Part shown: one piece after another, positions 33,171 to 42,874 of the stretch
Position numbering within the stretch: the first letter of the stretch is position 1
How the letters are laid out: every line of letters starts with the position of its first letter
NCBI GenBank assembly: GCA_030247885.1
Contig: JAPDRO010000010.1
Location: 744,001 to 808,000, forward strand
Source of the DNA: Taxawa tesnikishii (nom. ined.)
Lineage: Eukaryota > Ascomycota > Dothideomycetes > Dothideales
DNA length: 64,000 nt
Direction of reading: 5' to 3'
Translations under genes and position numbers: made by a program
The notes under the pieces: model-generated
Seen by the model: only the letters and a program-made list of their open reading frames with translations
Databases searched by the model: none
What the model was told of the DNA's origin: nothing

Positions 33171-33773
33171 CTATTCAGAAGCGTCGCTATCGCCTGGATC
33201 TACTATTTCTGCAGTGCAGGTGCGCTTGTTGTGGCCAGTCTTGCCGCAACGCCCGCAGTGCCTCTGCGCGCGCGCCCTCTTTGCAGGCTGTTCAGCTGCC
33301 TCCTCACCACCACCCTCCTTCTCAGCAATCAGATCCAATACGTCGCCTACTGCAAGGCTCTCCTCTGTGCGAACATACTTCCTCTTGCGTTTGCGCTGCT
33401 CTGTTGCTGCCTCTATTGCCTTGCGAAGACCTGCGATTTCCCTGGTCTGCAACACTGAATTATGACCTATGATAGCTATGCCTTTGGCAAGCGAATTGAC
33501 AGCCTGCAGAAGAGGTGAAACAGGCGATTCTCTGTGCTGTTGTATGCGCTCGCGGACTAGTGTTGATTGGGCCTCTATCTCCTGCAGGTTGCCTGGTGTT
33601 TTGGATTCCCATAGGGTGGCCTCTACCGGTGGAGGTGTTGGCGTGCGAAGCACCACATCAAGCTTCGATAGCACTCGCTCTGGGTCGTGGGGGACCAACC
33701 CAGCGCCTCTGAAGCTTGCCTGGATATTCTCCTTTGTGATTGCCTTGTCGAAAGCGATATGAAAGGCTGGCAA
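33171..33773 (-). CDS. Pogo-A transposase C-terminal part with CCHC knuckle (200 aa)
   Basis: This is the -1 frame continuation of the transposase; the frame is already open from the C-run at about 33,857. It encodes FHIAFDKAITKENIQASFRG and GLVPHDPERVLSKLDVVL, the usual end of the DDE_1 domain. A coiled region follows, and then a retroviral-type zinc knuckle, CGRCGKTGHNKRTC (Cys-x2-Cys-x4-His-x4-Cys), near the C-terminus. It ends in TAG. A CCHC knuckle at the end of a pogo transposase suggests added nucleic-acid binding. Both copies of the element carry the same arrangement. Confidence 0.75.
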   Translation of the reverse strand: MPAFHIAFDKAITKENIQASFRGAGLVPHDPERVLSKLDVVLRTPTPPPVEATLWESKTPGNLQEIEAQSTLVRERIQQHRESPVSPLLQAVNSLAKGIAIIGHNSVLQTREIAGLRKAIEAATEQRKRKRKYVRTEESLAVGDVLDLIAEKEGGGEEAAEQPAKRARAQRHCGRCGKTGHNKRTCTAEIVDPGDSDASE

Positions 33774-33844
33774 GAAGCTCTCTTTCTTGACTTGCGTGAC
33801 TGAGTACCGTGACCAGCTGTCAATCTCCGTGTAGTACGCCCGCT

Positions 33845-34840
33845 TCAGGGGGCAAAACAGCCCACGTCAAGCGGCTGCAACAGGTGCGATGAGTGTGGAG
33901 GCATGCAGAGAACAACAATCTTCTGTTCCTCACAGTACTTGTGGAAACTGTGACTATTGTGGCTCTCATGGCCGTCCACAATCAGTAGACGATACATTCC
34001 TATAGTACGCCCCTTTGTATGCGCGTCAAAGTGCTTTAACCACCTGATAGCAAGCTCATTTGACGTCCAGCCGTTAGGGCTAGTCTCGATAACCCAATCA
34101 CGAGGCAGGCCTGGGTACCAGCTTGATATGAGGACCTTGCCGCCGAAGATGATAAAGGGTGGGATAGCCCACCCACTAGCGCAGATGCCCTGGATGATTG
34201 TAACCCACTCCCGGTTGCCCGGCTGTATCTTCTTTGGATTGTTCCGCTTCTCAGTGCCTGTGAAGACCATATGAGCGTTTATCACGCCCATCATGAAGCC
34301 TGTCTCATCAAAGTTGTGTGTGTCTTCATCCAGGATGCCGTACTTCGCCTTTGTGTCCTCTACAAGCTTGAACCAGGGCGCTATAACGCGTGCATCTTCG
34401 TTCAAGGCTCGCTGACGATCGTATGGACGGCTGCGTCGAAGCTTGATATCGTCGATACGCGTCTTGAACCTGTCTACCCAGTTCTTGCCAACGGGCCCTT
34501 TCCCACGCGCGGCGCGTAGATCATTGGCCATTTCTCCGACCATAGTCCTTGTAGCGCCTATCCCTCGCGCATCTAGCTCAAGTATGCGTCGCACAACTGC
34601 GTCCTCTTCTAGGCTACTAAGGTTCCTGCAGTTGGGCTGAGTATCGCGTCGTGAGAGGGTTCCGTCGCGTCGTCGTCTTAGCGTCGTTCGGGGGACGTCA
34701 AACGCTCTGCTTGCGTGTCTCGTAGTATCTGGTGTCTTGGCTTGGGTAGCCTGGATAGCAAGGGACAGTGTGCCTTCGTTGTAGGTCTTCTGCGCGTTAC
34801 GTGGTGGTGGCATTGTAGGCAATAGACATGTAATAGGCAA
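33845..34840 (-). CDS. Pogo-A transposase, HTH and DDE core (331 aa)
   Basis: The open frame starts at 34840; MPPPRNAQKTYNEG (start 34813) may be the true N-terminus. HTH segments RHASRAFDVPRTTLRRRRDG and RGIGATRTMVGEMANDLRAA come first. Then the catalytic core follows: HNFDETGFMMG, YRLLIVDGHESHNS and SSHLLQPLDVGCFAP, giving three catalytic Asp. The frame ends in TGA immediately after CFAP, in a run of five C. The rest of the family domain (LKRAYYTEIDSW...) continues in the -1 frame as the next entry. Cut-and-paste transposition at TA sites is the family's known activity. Confidence 0.85.
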   Translation of the reverse strand: MPITCLLPTMPPPRNAQKTYNEGTLSLAIQATQAKTPDTTRHASRAFDVPRTTLRRRRDGTLSRRDTQPNCRNLSSLEEDAVVRRILELDARGIGATRTMVGEMANDLRAARGKGPVGKNWVDRFKTRIDDIKLRRSRPYDRQRALNEDARVIAPWFKLVEDTKAKYGILDEDTHNFDETGFMMGVINAHMVFTGTEKRNNPKKIQPGNREWVTIIQGICASGWAIPPFIIFGGKVLISSWYPGLPRDWVIETSPNGWTSNELAIRWLKHFDAHTKGRTIGMYRLLIVDGHESHNSHSFHKYCEEQKIVVLCMPPHSSHLLQPLDVGCFAP

Positions 34841-34895
34841 AGGTTGGTGAGGCGGGCCACTCGGTGGTGGTTGGCCGCTCGGTGGTGAACTACGT

Positions 34896-35272
34896 TATCT
34901 ACCTTTTAATAGAGTAGTAAATAGTATGAGAAAGAGAAGGCATATCCTTAGAAAAGAACGTATCTTATAGCAACCTAACCTCCCTAACGTAAATAACTCT
35001 ACCCTTCTACTTACCTCTCTACTTAACCCTTCTACTTACCCTTCTATCTACTATACCTTAGCCCTTTCCACTTCAACTTCAACTTCAACTTCAACTTTAA
35101 CTTCAACCCTAACTTCAACTTTAACTTCGTCCTTTATCGCCTTCTACCTACTGCATAGGTTAGGCTTACGCTAGCGTACGCCCTTAGTTATAGACTATCT
35201 TACCCCGTAAGAGGAGTTTTCTTGCTTGATACTAATGCCGCCACGATAACGAAAACCCGTTTCGTTCGCGAA
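34896..35272. repeat. AT-rich spacer with (CTTCAA)n and CTTCTACTTACC repeats
   Basis: Pyrimidine-rich low-complexity DNA. Near-repeats of CTTCTACTTACC lie at 34,996-35,055 and (CTTCAA)n with CTTTAA/CCCTAA variants at 35,078-35,130. No gene is seen. It lies between pogo-A copy 1 and the 3' end of the recombinase-helicase gene and has far lower GC content than its surroundings. Confidence 0.6.
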
Positions 35273-38200
35273 CTACCTAATCTGCCGGCCCCATTCTTGC
35301 AACACCTGAGACAGCACTACCACTCCCTGCACGCATCTCGTCCCTCCTAACCGCCCAGATCCTCCAGCCCAGAGGAGACAGTCTTCCACCTTCTCGAACC
35401 CGACCCCGAACCGTTGCATCCACCATTCGCCTCCCCCTGCACTTCGAACCGTGCAAATACCGCCTGCATCACTAGATCCTCGTACCGGCATCGACCGCTT
35501 GCTACTCGGTCACATACTGTTTGCGGTTGGAAACAGTAGAAGCATGCGTCAAACCTGCCTACCCACCGTCGTCGACTACGGTGTAGCACCGCCCTCTTGG
35601 CCTCGATGTACCGCCATTTGTGCGCTTGGCGGCATTGCGAGAAGGCGTGCTGCCACTCTTCCAGCCCTCGCGTGCGGCAGATCATGCATTGCCCCTTGAC
35701 TGCTTCTAGATTGTCTCGGTACACGTCCATCTCTTGCTCTTCCTCTCGGGCTTGCCGCAGCAGTACCGTCGGGCCTGTTGCCGCCTGAGCTGGTTCCCGT
35801 GCCCGAGAACCCGTAGCCTCAGGCCTGGGAACACGACGACAGTTGTCGCAGACCGCATCTTGTGCATCGCACACAGCTGGCTCCTCTACGCCGTCCATGT
35901 ACTCGTCAAGCGCTGCTCTCCGGCATGTACTGCTGCTGAGAAACTGCTGGAGTACCTTCTCGTTTCGCTCGCTTTCCCGCCGTACCCCAGCCTTCCACCC
36001 ATGACGAAGAACGATGATCGACTGTGCTTCCCGTCCGTCCCTGCCTCCCCGTCCGGCCTCTTGCGAAAACTCCACGGCACCGTAAGGTTCGTCGACGTGC
36101 GTTACCACGCGCACGTATGGGTAGTCCAACCCAGCCCCTAGCCCAGAAGTACCGACCAAGAAAGGACTGGCCGACCCACTCGCCCACGATGTGATGATAC
36201 GAGCTTTGTCTTGCACCTCCCCGGCCTCGGAGTGGTAGCTGGCACAGCCAAGGAGGCCTGCCAGTCGGTCGGCTTCGGCCTTGCTACGAGTGAAGACAAT
36301 AGCTCGGTTCTCGCCGTGACGGCCGCCAAATCGTTGCTGCCATAGCTTCTGCATCATGGACGCGGCTTCCTGCACGATGTCGTACTGTCCCTGCCGAAGG
36401 TGCATGATGGTGTATCGCAGGTTGCTACGCCGAGTAGAAGCGCGGATCTCGTGCACCTGAGTCAGAAAGTGTCGTTTGAGGAGGGTGTTTTTCATGCTGG
36501 GCGGCAAGGTGGCGGTCAGCTACACGAATTGCACGGGCAGGCTTCGCAACAGAGCTAGCTGGCCCATGACACGACGGTAGCTGGAGGCTGTGAGTATCAG
36601 ATGACATTCGTCGATCACGATGCGGCTCAGTTGCTGCTCGTGATGCAGCCGGTAGAGGTAAGCTCGTCCTTCCTCCGACGTCGCAGCTTCCGCGGAAAGG
36701 AAAACCAAGGCCGCTCGAGTCTGATGGCCGACGGTCCATTCTTGACAGTCGATGCCTAGTCCTCGACATCGTCGCATGAGATCCAGACGCAGTGCGACCA
36801 AAGGAACGATCAAGACCGTGGTCTCAGCACCGGACAGACAACAAGGCAGTTGGAACAGCAGACTCTTCCCCATGCCCGTCGCCATGACCACCAGGACCTC
36901 CATCGTGCCCGTCATGACGGCACACATGGCTCGCTCTTGCTCGACACTTCGCCACTACAGCTGAGGGTTCTGATAAATCCTTCTCGCTTCCTGCAGCAAA
37001 GCCCGCCCACTCCAATGCTTCTTCGGCACCGACAGTGCAATCTTCTTCAGAATGCCTCGGCCATCGTCAACGTCAATTCTCGCTCGTTTCTGTCCGGCGT
37101 AGTCTTGCTCTGCTGGCCCTTCAAACCGAAAGAAACGCGACCATAACAGACACGCACGATGAGAGCGCTTGATCAACCCGTCCCAGACATTGGCACCCGT
37201 CAAGCTCGTCTCGTTGGCGTATGCTCGATTGTGCGTACGAACGGTATGATTCGACATTCTCGCCAACGTGGCGGCTTCTTCGTCTTCTCCGTCGTCACCA
37301 TCGTCATCTTCCCCGTCTGCATTCCTGTCCACCAACGCTTCGAAGCATCTTCGATCGGCACCGAACTTCGTCTTCACAATCGATGCACAGATTTGTCTCC
37401 AGTGAGACTCGCTCAGGGCGGGAACTTCGGCCAAGGCATAGACCTTTCTCATCACCCTTGTCAGATTCTTCTCGTCCCACACTTGTCCGTCTTTGGTCCA
37501 CAGTTGAGCAGGCAGTAGCTTTCCGTGTTGGTGCCATAAGAACAGTTTGCGTAGTGGCTGCACGTAGATCAGCAAGTCCAGAACTATGTCATCAACCGCC
37601 GTTGTAGGGAATCTTATGTTGTCTTTGTGCGATCCCCACTGCGCTTGACCTTTGTGGTAGGTGGTGTAGAACATGATCCGTTCGTGCTTCAAGATGGCAC
37701 TGCGGATCTTCTCGGTGTTGCGGAATGTCACCGACATGCATTCCGGCCCTCTGAGGGGAGGATACATCTGGAACAAGACAAACAGACACTCGAGAAGTTG
37801 CTGGACGTGATGCTCATACAGCCTCATGGCCGAACGCCGCCATTCGTTCCCCTCGTCCAAAAACACGTCTCGGACGGCCGGGGTGCTTTTGATATGCTCG
37901 ACCAATCCCGTCGCTCGACCCTGCAGCGCCGTAGCATTGCGAGCATCTAGGGCGAACCACCAGCCGACCTCTCGCCGATGCTCTCCTTCCTGCAGAGTAG
38001 TAGCAGACATTCGAGGAAGGTGGTCGGCTCCCAAGAGGAGATCACGCTCCAAGATCAGTCGAGCCCTCTCCAGAGTGCGGCGATACAACTGCGTGATCTG
38101 GTCCATAGTGATGGCGGTACCCTGGTAGCACACCTCAGATCCATCAAGGCTCCACGTGGCGTTCTTGCTCGACACCTCCTGCTTGGCCACGTTGAACAGC

Positions 38201-39657
38201 ATCAGTCGCCAGTTGAGGACGATGCCGTACGTGGTGCTTCTCTCTTGCCTCATCCATCGTCGACAGAGCTGAGCCAGAACTTCGTCGAGATGCAGTTGTC
38301 CCGGATGTTCGTCGACCAGTCGACAGGCTTCTCGGAAGACAAAGAGTTGAGCGCAATAGATCATGCCGGACAAGGAACTGTTGAAGTTGCCCGGTAGCTT
38401 CCAGCCCAGCGAGCTATGGTTGACGGCCAGCATGGCACAATACGACTGCACCGGTGACTCAAATCGGTAACGAGGCAGGTCATGCCGAATCATGGTCATA
38501 CTCCACCTCAACACCGAAGACCGAAGAGCCTCGTCGTCTCCGCTGGCTGCACCTTCCAGACACTGATCGAATGCTTTCGTCTGTTCTGATGTGCCGGTGA
38601 AGAGCATTGCTTCGTCGGAGTCGTGGGCTTCTAAGTCGTCCTCGCCGTCTTCACTTGTGTCTTCATCACCGGCGTTGCCATTCCCACTGCCTGTCCGCGT
38701 CAGAGCACGACCTCTCGACACCCGCCAAAAGCAGAACACCAAGCTCGCCCATAGGCCAAAGTACCGAGCTTTCGTGTCCGTTCCGATGCCGACTCGGAAA
38801 CCACGGGCATGAATCGTAGCCTCGTTCCAGAACTGACCGAGAGAGACCGCCATAGGCCGCGTCAGTCGACACTCGGGTCTGTCCACGCACCACTACCAGG
38901 CGTCTTCTAGCACCTTTACTGCCATCGAGGCCACTCGCCGCACCAATTCGCTATCCGGTTCTTGCTCTTCCGGTTTGCGCCGGCTACGTCGGATCTCCTT
39001 CTTATCCAATCCTTTCAGGTGTCTATCAAATCCACATGACCGAACCCAAGGAATGGCACTCGACTTGTGGTCGGTGCCGTCGTGCACCTTTCTCGCTTGC
39101 CACTCTTCCTCCTCCTCGATCTTGCCCAAAACGCTGGCTTGCGAAGTGACGAAACGCTCGACGTCGCGTGTCGTCGATGATGTTGCTAATCTGACCTGTG
39201 TTGCTTCTCCTTCTCCATCCCCATCCTGCACCACCCAGAACCAACGCATGCACCTCTTCTCCCTGAAAACTGTCTGCAACGAGCATCCTTCCATATCTCG
39301 TCCTTCCGCACCTCGATAGATACTATGCACCTAACGAAGATGGGTCTTCAAGTTCACTGGGTCTGCACTAAGACCTTTACGGCAGTGTAGGCATCTCCAT
39401 CCACGGTGGACCTGCAAGTGTGCAATAGCACGGACAGGTTGGTCTTCTACTGGCGGATGCTGGACTTCACGCGTCGGACGTACAGGCCATTCCGCAAATC
39501 GTGCGTGGATGCACATGAGAGCAGCACCTTTTAGGTGGTGGGGCGCCGGACGAAAATGGTTATTTATCGAATTGTCCGTGTTGGCTACTACACCGGATCG
39601 GCAACGGTGACAGATGACTACACCCAGACCCGATTCGAAGTGCAAGGGCTCCGGCAT
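35273..39657 (-). pseudogene. C2H2 fingers - tyrosine recombinase-like - RecQ helicase fusion gene, interrupted
   Basis: A single minus frame from ATG 39657 stays open for about 1,410 codons except for four TAGs (39331, 38893, 36955, 36520). A one-base shift near 35,430 moves the C-terminus into the frame ending at 35273. Parts in order follow. Two OrsD-like fingers (CHRC...HH; CLHC...HLR-stop-VH). A tyrosine recombinase-like domain, about residues 590-830: LRGPE (Arg636), YHKGQ (Lys669), SHWRQ (His752, Arg754), NHTVRTHNRAY (His804, Tyr813). A RecQ helicase follows: ATGMGKS at about 926, DECH at about 1016, LTATLP after the fourth TAG, and QEAGRGGRDG at about 1199-1208. A Cys-rich zinc region (CRRA...CDAQDAVCDNC) and a second Cys-rich tail close it. 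RecQ-type genes of this class occur near fungal chromosome ends; the recombinase reading is my inference. Each TAG could derive from CAG by one C-to-T change. Dead by ordinary decoding, but strikingly well preserved between stops. Confidence 0.72.
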
Positions 39658-39741
39658 GGCTTACGCTACGTGCACGCAAGAGTATACGGATCCGGGACCT
39701 CGTCGGCGCCGATCGCGTCGCTGTCGACTTAACCCTAAGGC

Positions 39742-39841
39742 ATGTTATGGCATGACATGCCAAGGCGCGCCCATGGCCAAGCCCGATGCGGCTTAGAGCT
39801 TGCCGTGCGGGGACTAGCGTACCCACGTCATGCCATAACAT
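39742..39841. promoter_or_regulatory. Inverted repeat pair upstream of the recombinase-helicase gene
   Basis: ATGTTATGGCATGAC at 39742-39756 is exactly mirrored by GTCATGCCATAACAT at 39827-39841. The left arm overlaps a perfect palindrome GGCATGACATGCC (39749-39761). The pair lies 85 bp upstream of the gene's ATG. It could be a protein-binding or recombination site, or a hairpin; nothing in the sequence decides. Confidence 0.5.
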
Positions 39842-40245
39842 CGCGGGGGACTAGTGATAGCCTTGCGAGAACCACGCACCGATGCACGATGTCGGCAGTT
39901 CGTCCAATTCACGTTTACCCATATGGACATTACAGTAAGTCCTTCCATTCCTTCCTCCGCATCCTGGTGTGAAGTCGGCCGTTAGTGCGGACTGTGGAAA
40001 GTGAAATGCCGTTGCGAGATGCTTCCTCTTCTGAAGATGCTGACCGCGTAGCATGAGCTGTTGTCCGCGGAATCTCTGCAATCTTTTGCATATCAGGCGT
40101 CTGTGATTGATTCCGGGCAACGGACTGGGCGAAATTCAGGAAAAGAAGCTCAACCCTAAAGCGTCCGCTATCAAATATCTATCAAAACTCTACGGAGACG
40201 ATGTTTCTGCCGCAAAGAGGAGAACGGTCAAAAGTTAGTCTCTCC
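39842..40245. other. No recognisable gene
   Basis: The spacer between two minus-strand genes holds only motif-less frames. It should contain the 3' flank of the Zn2Cys6/DUF3425 gene. Confidence 0.3.
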
Positions 40246-41773
40246 TCATATTGCGCCTTCCCCTCTGACCGGGACGAGGTTACCGAGCTGCGGTATGTAT
40301 TGCTGCAGCACTCCGCCGACGGAAAAGCTACTTCCCTCAGATATGTGACGCTCGAAGTAAGGATTGAGGTACGTATGGCGCGTGGTGCCGTCCATACAGA
40401 TGCAGTCATGTATGGGGAAGTTCCAACCACACTGGAACGTCTGGTACAACAGTGGCAGCCATTTCGGAGAGGTCGCAAGATCCGGGTGATTGATAAAGAA
40501 GTCGCGAAGCTGTGGGAAAGGTATGAAGTCGATCCAGGCAGGATGTGGCACATACTGCTGCAGAGGCGTGGGTTTGGCCCATCCCGGCAAAGCCGCAAAC
40601 GTCTGTTCGGTCAGGAGAAGACTTCGCGTCATCAATGCCGCTGCGCTGCGGATGATCACCAGAGCCTCTGCAATTGGCGTGCTTGTACAGGAATACCCAA
40701 AGTTCGCCGCCCAGGATGGAACGTCCTTGGGGTCTGACAAGGGCTTGTTTGTGATGAATGGGTCAAGACACAGCAGCCCGCTTTGTCCCAGGACGTCTTC
40801 ATGAGTGGTGCCCTGGGCGATCAACTCGGCCGTCTTGCGATGGAAACCTTGTATCATCTGAGAAACCGGGTCGTCGGAATATGTCAACAGGCTCTCGCAC
40901 AGCCACTCAGGCTTGAAAAAGTTGGACAACTGGCGGGCCTGTATATCTGGAGACATTCCGTTCGCTATGATGGCGCTACTGAATGGCAAGTTTCCAAAAC
41001 ATGCGGGTGGGGCGAAGCTCGTGTACTGTCGGTTCGTATCATACCCTACTGAAGTCGGCATAGAAAGACTGCTTGCGCAGCGCTGGTTGCCCTGTGGGCC
41101 GGTGAAGGGTCCGTTTCCAGCAGCGAATTCTACAGTAACGTCTCGTTGGCCGGTAAGGGAGTCGACTCGTTCCAGTTTGGGTCCATTGGTTGCAACAACT
41201 ACGTCGTTCTCCGCTTCATCACCACTGGACGAGCTTGGCGAGGCGTTGGGCAACGACAAGCCGAAACCGGGACAGCCTCCTATATAAATGTGATGACTGG
41301 AAGTCTTCAGCCACTCTTGGTCGACTTCGAGAAACTCCTGAACACTACGGCTACTCCGAATGCGGCCCAGCAGACCCTCGGCTGCGGGTAACGATGAAAT
41401 CCTAAGCTCGTCGAATACTTTTAGAGCCACGTGGAGGGAGTTTTCTAGCTCTTTGTTTCGATCCTTCAACACCTGAACACGAGTGGCGCCTAGGGGAGCG
41501 TCATAGTTGCATTTCATGCCTTTCGCACGGCAAGCTGAGCAGCTGGGTCTTTCTCCATCGCACTAACGACATTGTAAAATCAGTAATGGCTCTCAATCTC
41601 GGTCAGTCAGCATTATCAACCTTGCACTTTCGCTTTTGGCAACAGTAGCAAGCTACAATGGTGAGATGTAGGCGAGCGGCCTTGCGGGAGGACGGTGATA
41701 CGCGGCGTTCCTCTTTGATGGCAGATAGATTGACGTCCTCTGTCGAGGTCGGCATTGACAACGAGACAGACAT
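40246..41773 (-). CDS. Zn2Cys6 transcription factor with DUF3425 domain
   Basis: Two exons fit, 41773-41621 and 41562-40246, joined by a 58-bp GT-AG intron inside the zinc cluster. Across the join the reading is CYCCQKRKCK then CDGERPSCSACRAKGMKC, a perfect C-x2-C-x6-C-x6-C-x2-C-x6-C binuclear cluster (residues 42-68 of 489). A short coiled coil follows (VQVLKDRNKELENSLHVAL). The middle is Ser-rich, and a C-terminal DUF3425 domain (about 380-475) has PTPLQQYVPHPAWIDFIPFP and CGWNFPIHDCICMDG. DUF3425 is more often met in bZIP regulators. It is a nuclear DNA-binding regulator with unknown targets. No stops; it ends in TGA. A truncated duplicate of the DUF3425 part lies at 25.5-26.3 kb. Confidence 0.85.
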
Positions 41774-42745
41774 TGTAACAAGTGCTGAGGCTTTGCGGCC
41801 GTTTATTTGGGAGCGTGTAGAGGGATGTTGAAAGGCTACACAGCTGAAAGGGACATTGCGAGGCCTGCCTTGAGTACTTCTTTGAAAACTGGGAAGGGAA
41901 GAAGAGACAGGGACGGGGACTGCAGCACAGATAAATCAGCCAGGGTATCCACTGTTGCGGGCTTGCAGAGGCTTGCAGGGATGCCAACGTCGCGAATGCC
42001 ATCCATGGTATCCAGCCTGTCGGATGCCGCATCCCCTAGCTATCGTCTTGGCTATCGTCTTCGCACGCTAGCCAACATAGACAAGCGTCGGCAGACGGAG
42101 GTGAAGTACGCCTCCACGATGACAGGCGCCACGATTTGGCAACCACTTTGAGCACTTGATCGATCACTAGGGCCGCATCGACGCACAATACGCAGCCCTG
42201 TATGCACACCCATTGCCTCCATGCAAACCCTCCACGGAATATGACGACACACACCCATAAAATCGGGCTTTGACGACATACGTACCCACTCATGGGTAAT
42301 CGTAACTAACACAGCTGCTATTCGAGCGTTAATGGGCAGTCCAACCCAGTCCAGTTCAGTCCAGTCCAGTCCAGTGCCTTGTGGCAGCACGAGCATGATT
42401 TCCCATTAGCTTTGCAAAAGCGGCTTTCTCCCTGATGAGCAACGGAGACATTGGATAACCACTGGCCTCGGAGTAGACTCCAGAGCATTGACTGGCTGAG
42501 AGGTCTCAGTGTCTGAAGTCCTTGAGGCATTGATTGGTCGTACGCGTGCTGCGAGGAGTTGAACCCCGCCGCAGACGATGTAAATTCTCAACCAGCCCCG
42601 CGACCCACATCGGAGTTCACTCCTACATGTAATGTACACAGCGGCGTTGCCCGGCAATAGCACACTTTGTTCCGTTTCTGAGCGTACATTGGCCGGAAAG
42701 ACGCCGTTACGTAACGTGATTTCCGGGAGAGTTGATCAGCCGGGG
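41774..42745. other. Intergenic region with (CCAGT)n; no gene
   Basis: It contains the upstream side of the Zn2Cys6 gene and a (CCAGT)n-like microsatellite near 42,336-42,378. A TAACGTGATT at 42,712 resembles the pogo-E terminus. No gene is recognised. Confidence 0.35.
42336..42378 (+). repeat. (CCAGT)n microsatellite
   Basis: Imperfect pentanucleotide repeat, about eight units. Confidence 0.7.
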
Positions 42746-42747
42746 TA

Positions 42748-42872
42748 CCGTGTCCGTGCGCTCGATGCACGGATTCACTCAATGCACGCGGAACATCATA
42801 ATAGCTCAACAAGAAATGAGGCTATAGAGCCACCTACAATAACTATTATTACAAGGTTTCGTAGTAAAGTAC
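42748..42872 (-). mobile_element. Pogo-D right end remnant (inverted)
   Basis: CCGTGTCCGTGCGCTCGATG after TA at 42746-42747, followed by ATGAGGCTATAGAGCCACC, matches the reverse complement of the 3' end of pogo-D copy 2. Pogo-A copy 2 interrupts it at 42,873. Confidence 0.7.
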
Positions 42873-42874
42873 TA

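Larger units (their letters stand above)
33048..34895 (-). mobile_element. Pogo-A transposon copy 1 (complete ends, 1,848 bp)
   Basis: The termini are perfect inverted repeats (ACGTAGTTCACCACCGAGCG from 33048; complement ends at 34895), flanked by TA duplications at 33046-33047 and 34896-34897. The minus strand carries two frames that together make a pogo-type transposase, overlapping at a -1 shift. Apart from one base it appears the same as copy 2 at 42.9-44.7 kb, which lies in inverse orientation. Such near-identity implies a recent event. Confidence 0.92.

Noticed and set aside
34980-35130. Telomeric or interstitial telomere repeats
   Set aside because: CCCTAA occurs once or twice within a CTTCAA/CTTTAA pyrimidine tract; there is no array of TTAGGG/CCCTAA units.
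35347-39657. Variant genetic code with UAG read as Gln
   Set aside because: The apparently intact pogo-B transposase and the hypothetical gene at 12.0 kb end in TAG, and TAA and TGA also interrupt remnants. RIP-type mutation explains the TAG excess more simply. Local readthrough or editing stays open as a finding.
35273-39657. Starship captain (DUF3435)
   Set aside because: The recombinase-like domain sits inside a RecQ fusion and not at the 5' end of a large cargo element. No Starship borders or accessory genes (for example NLR, FRE, DUF3723) were seen.
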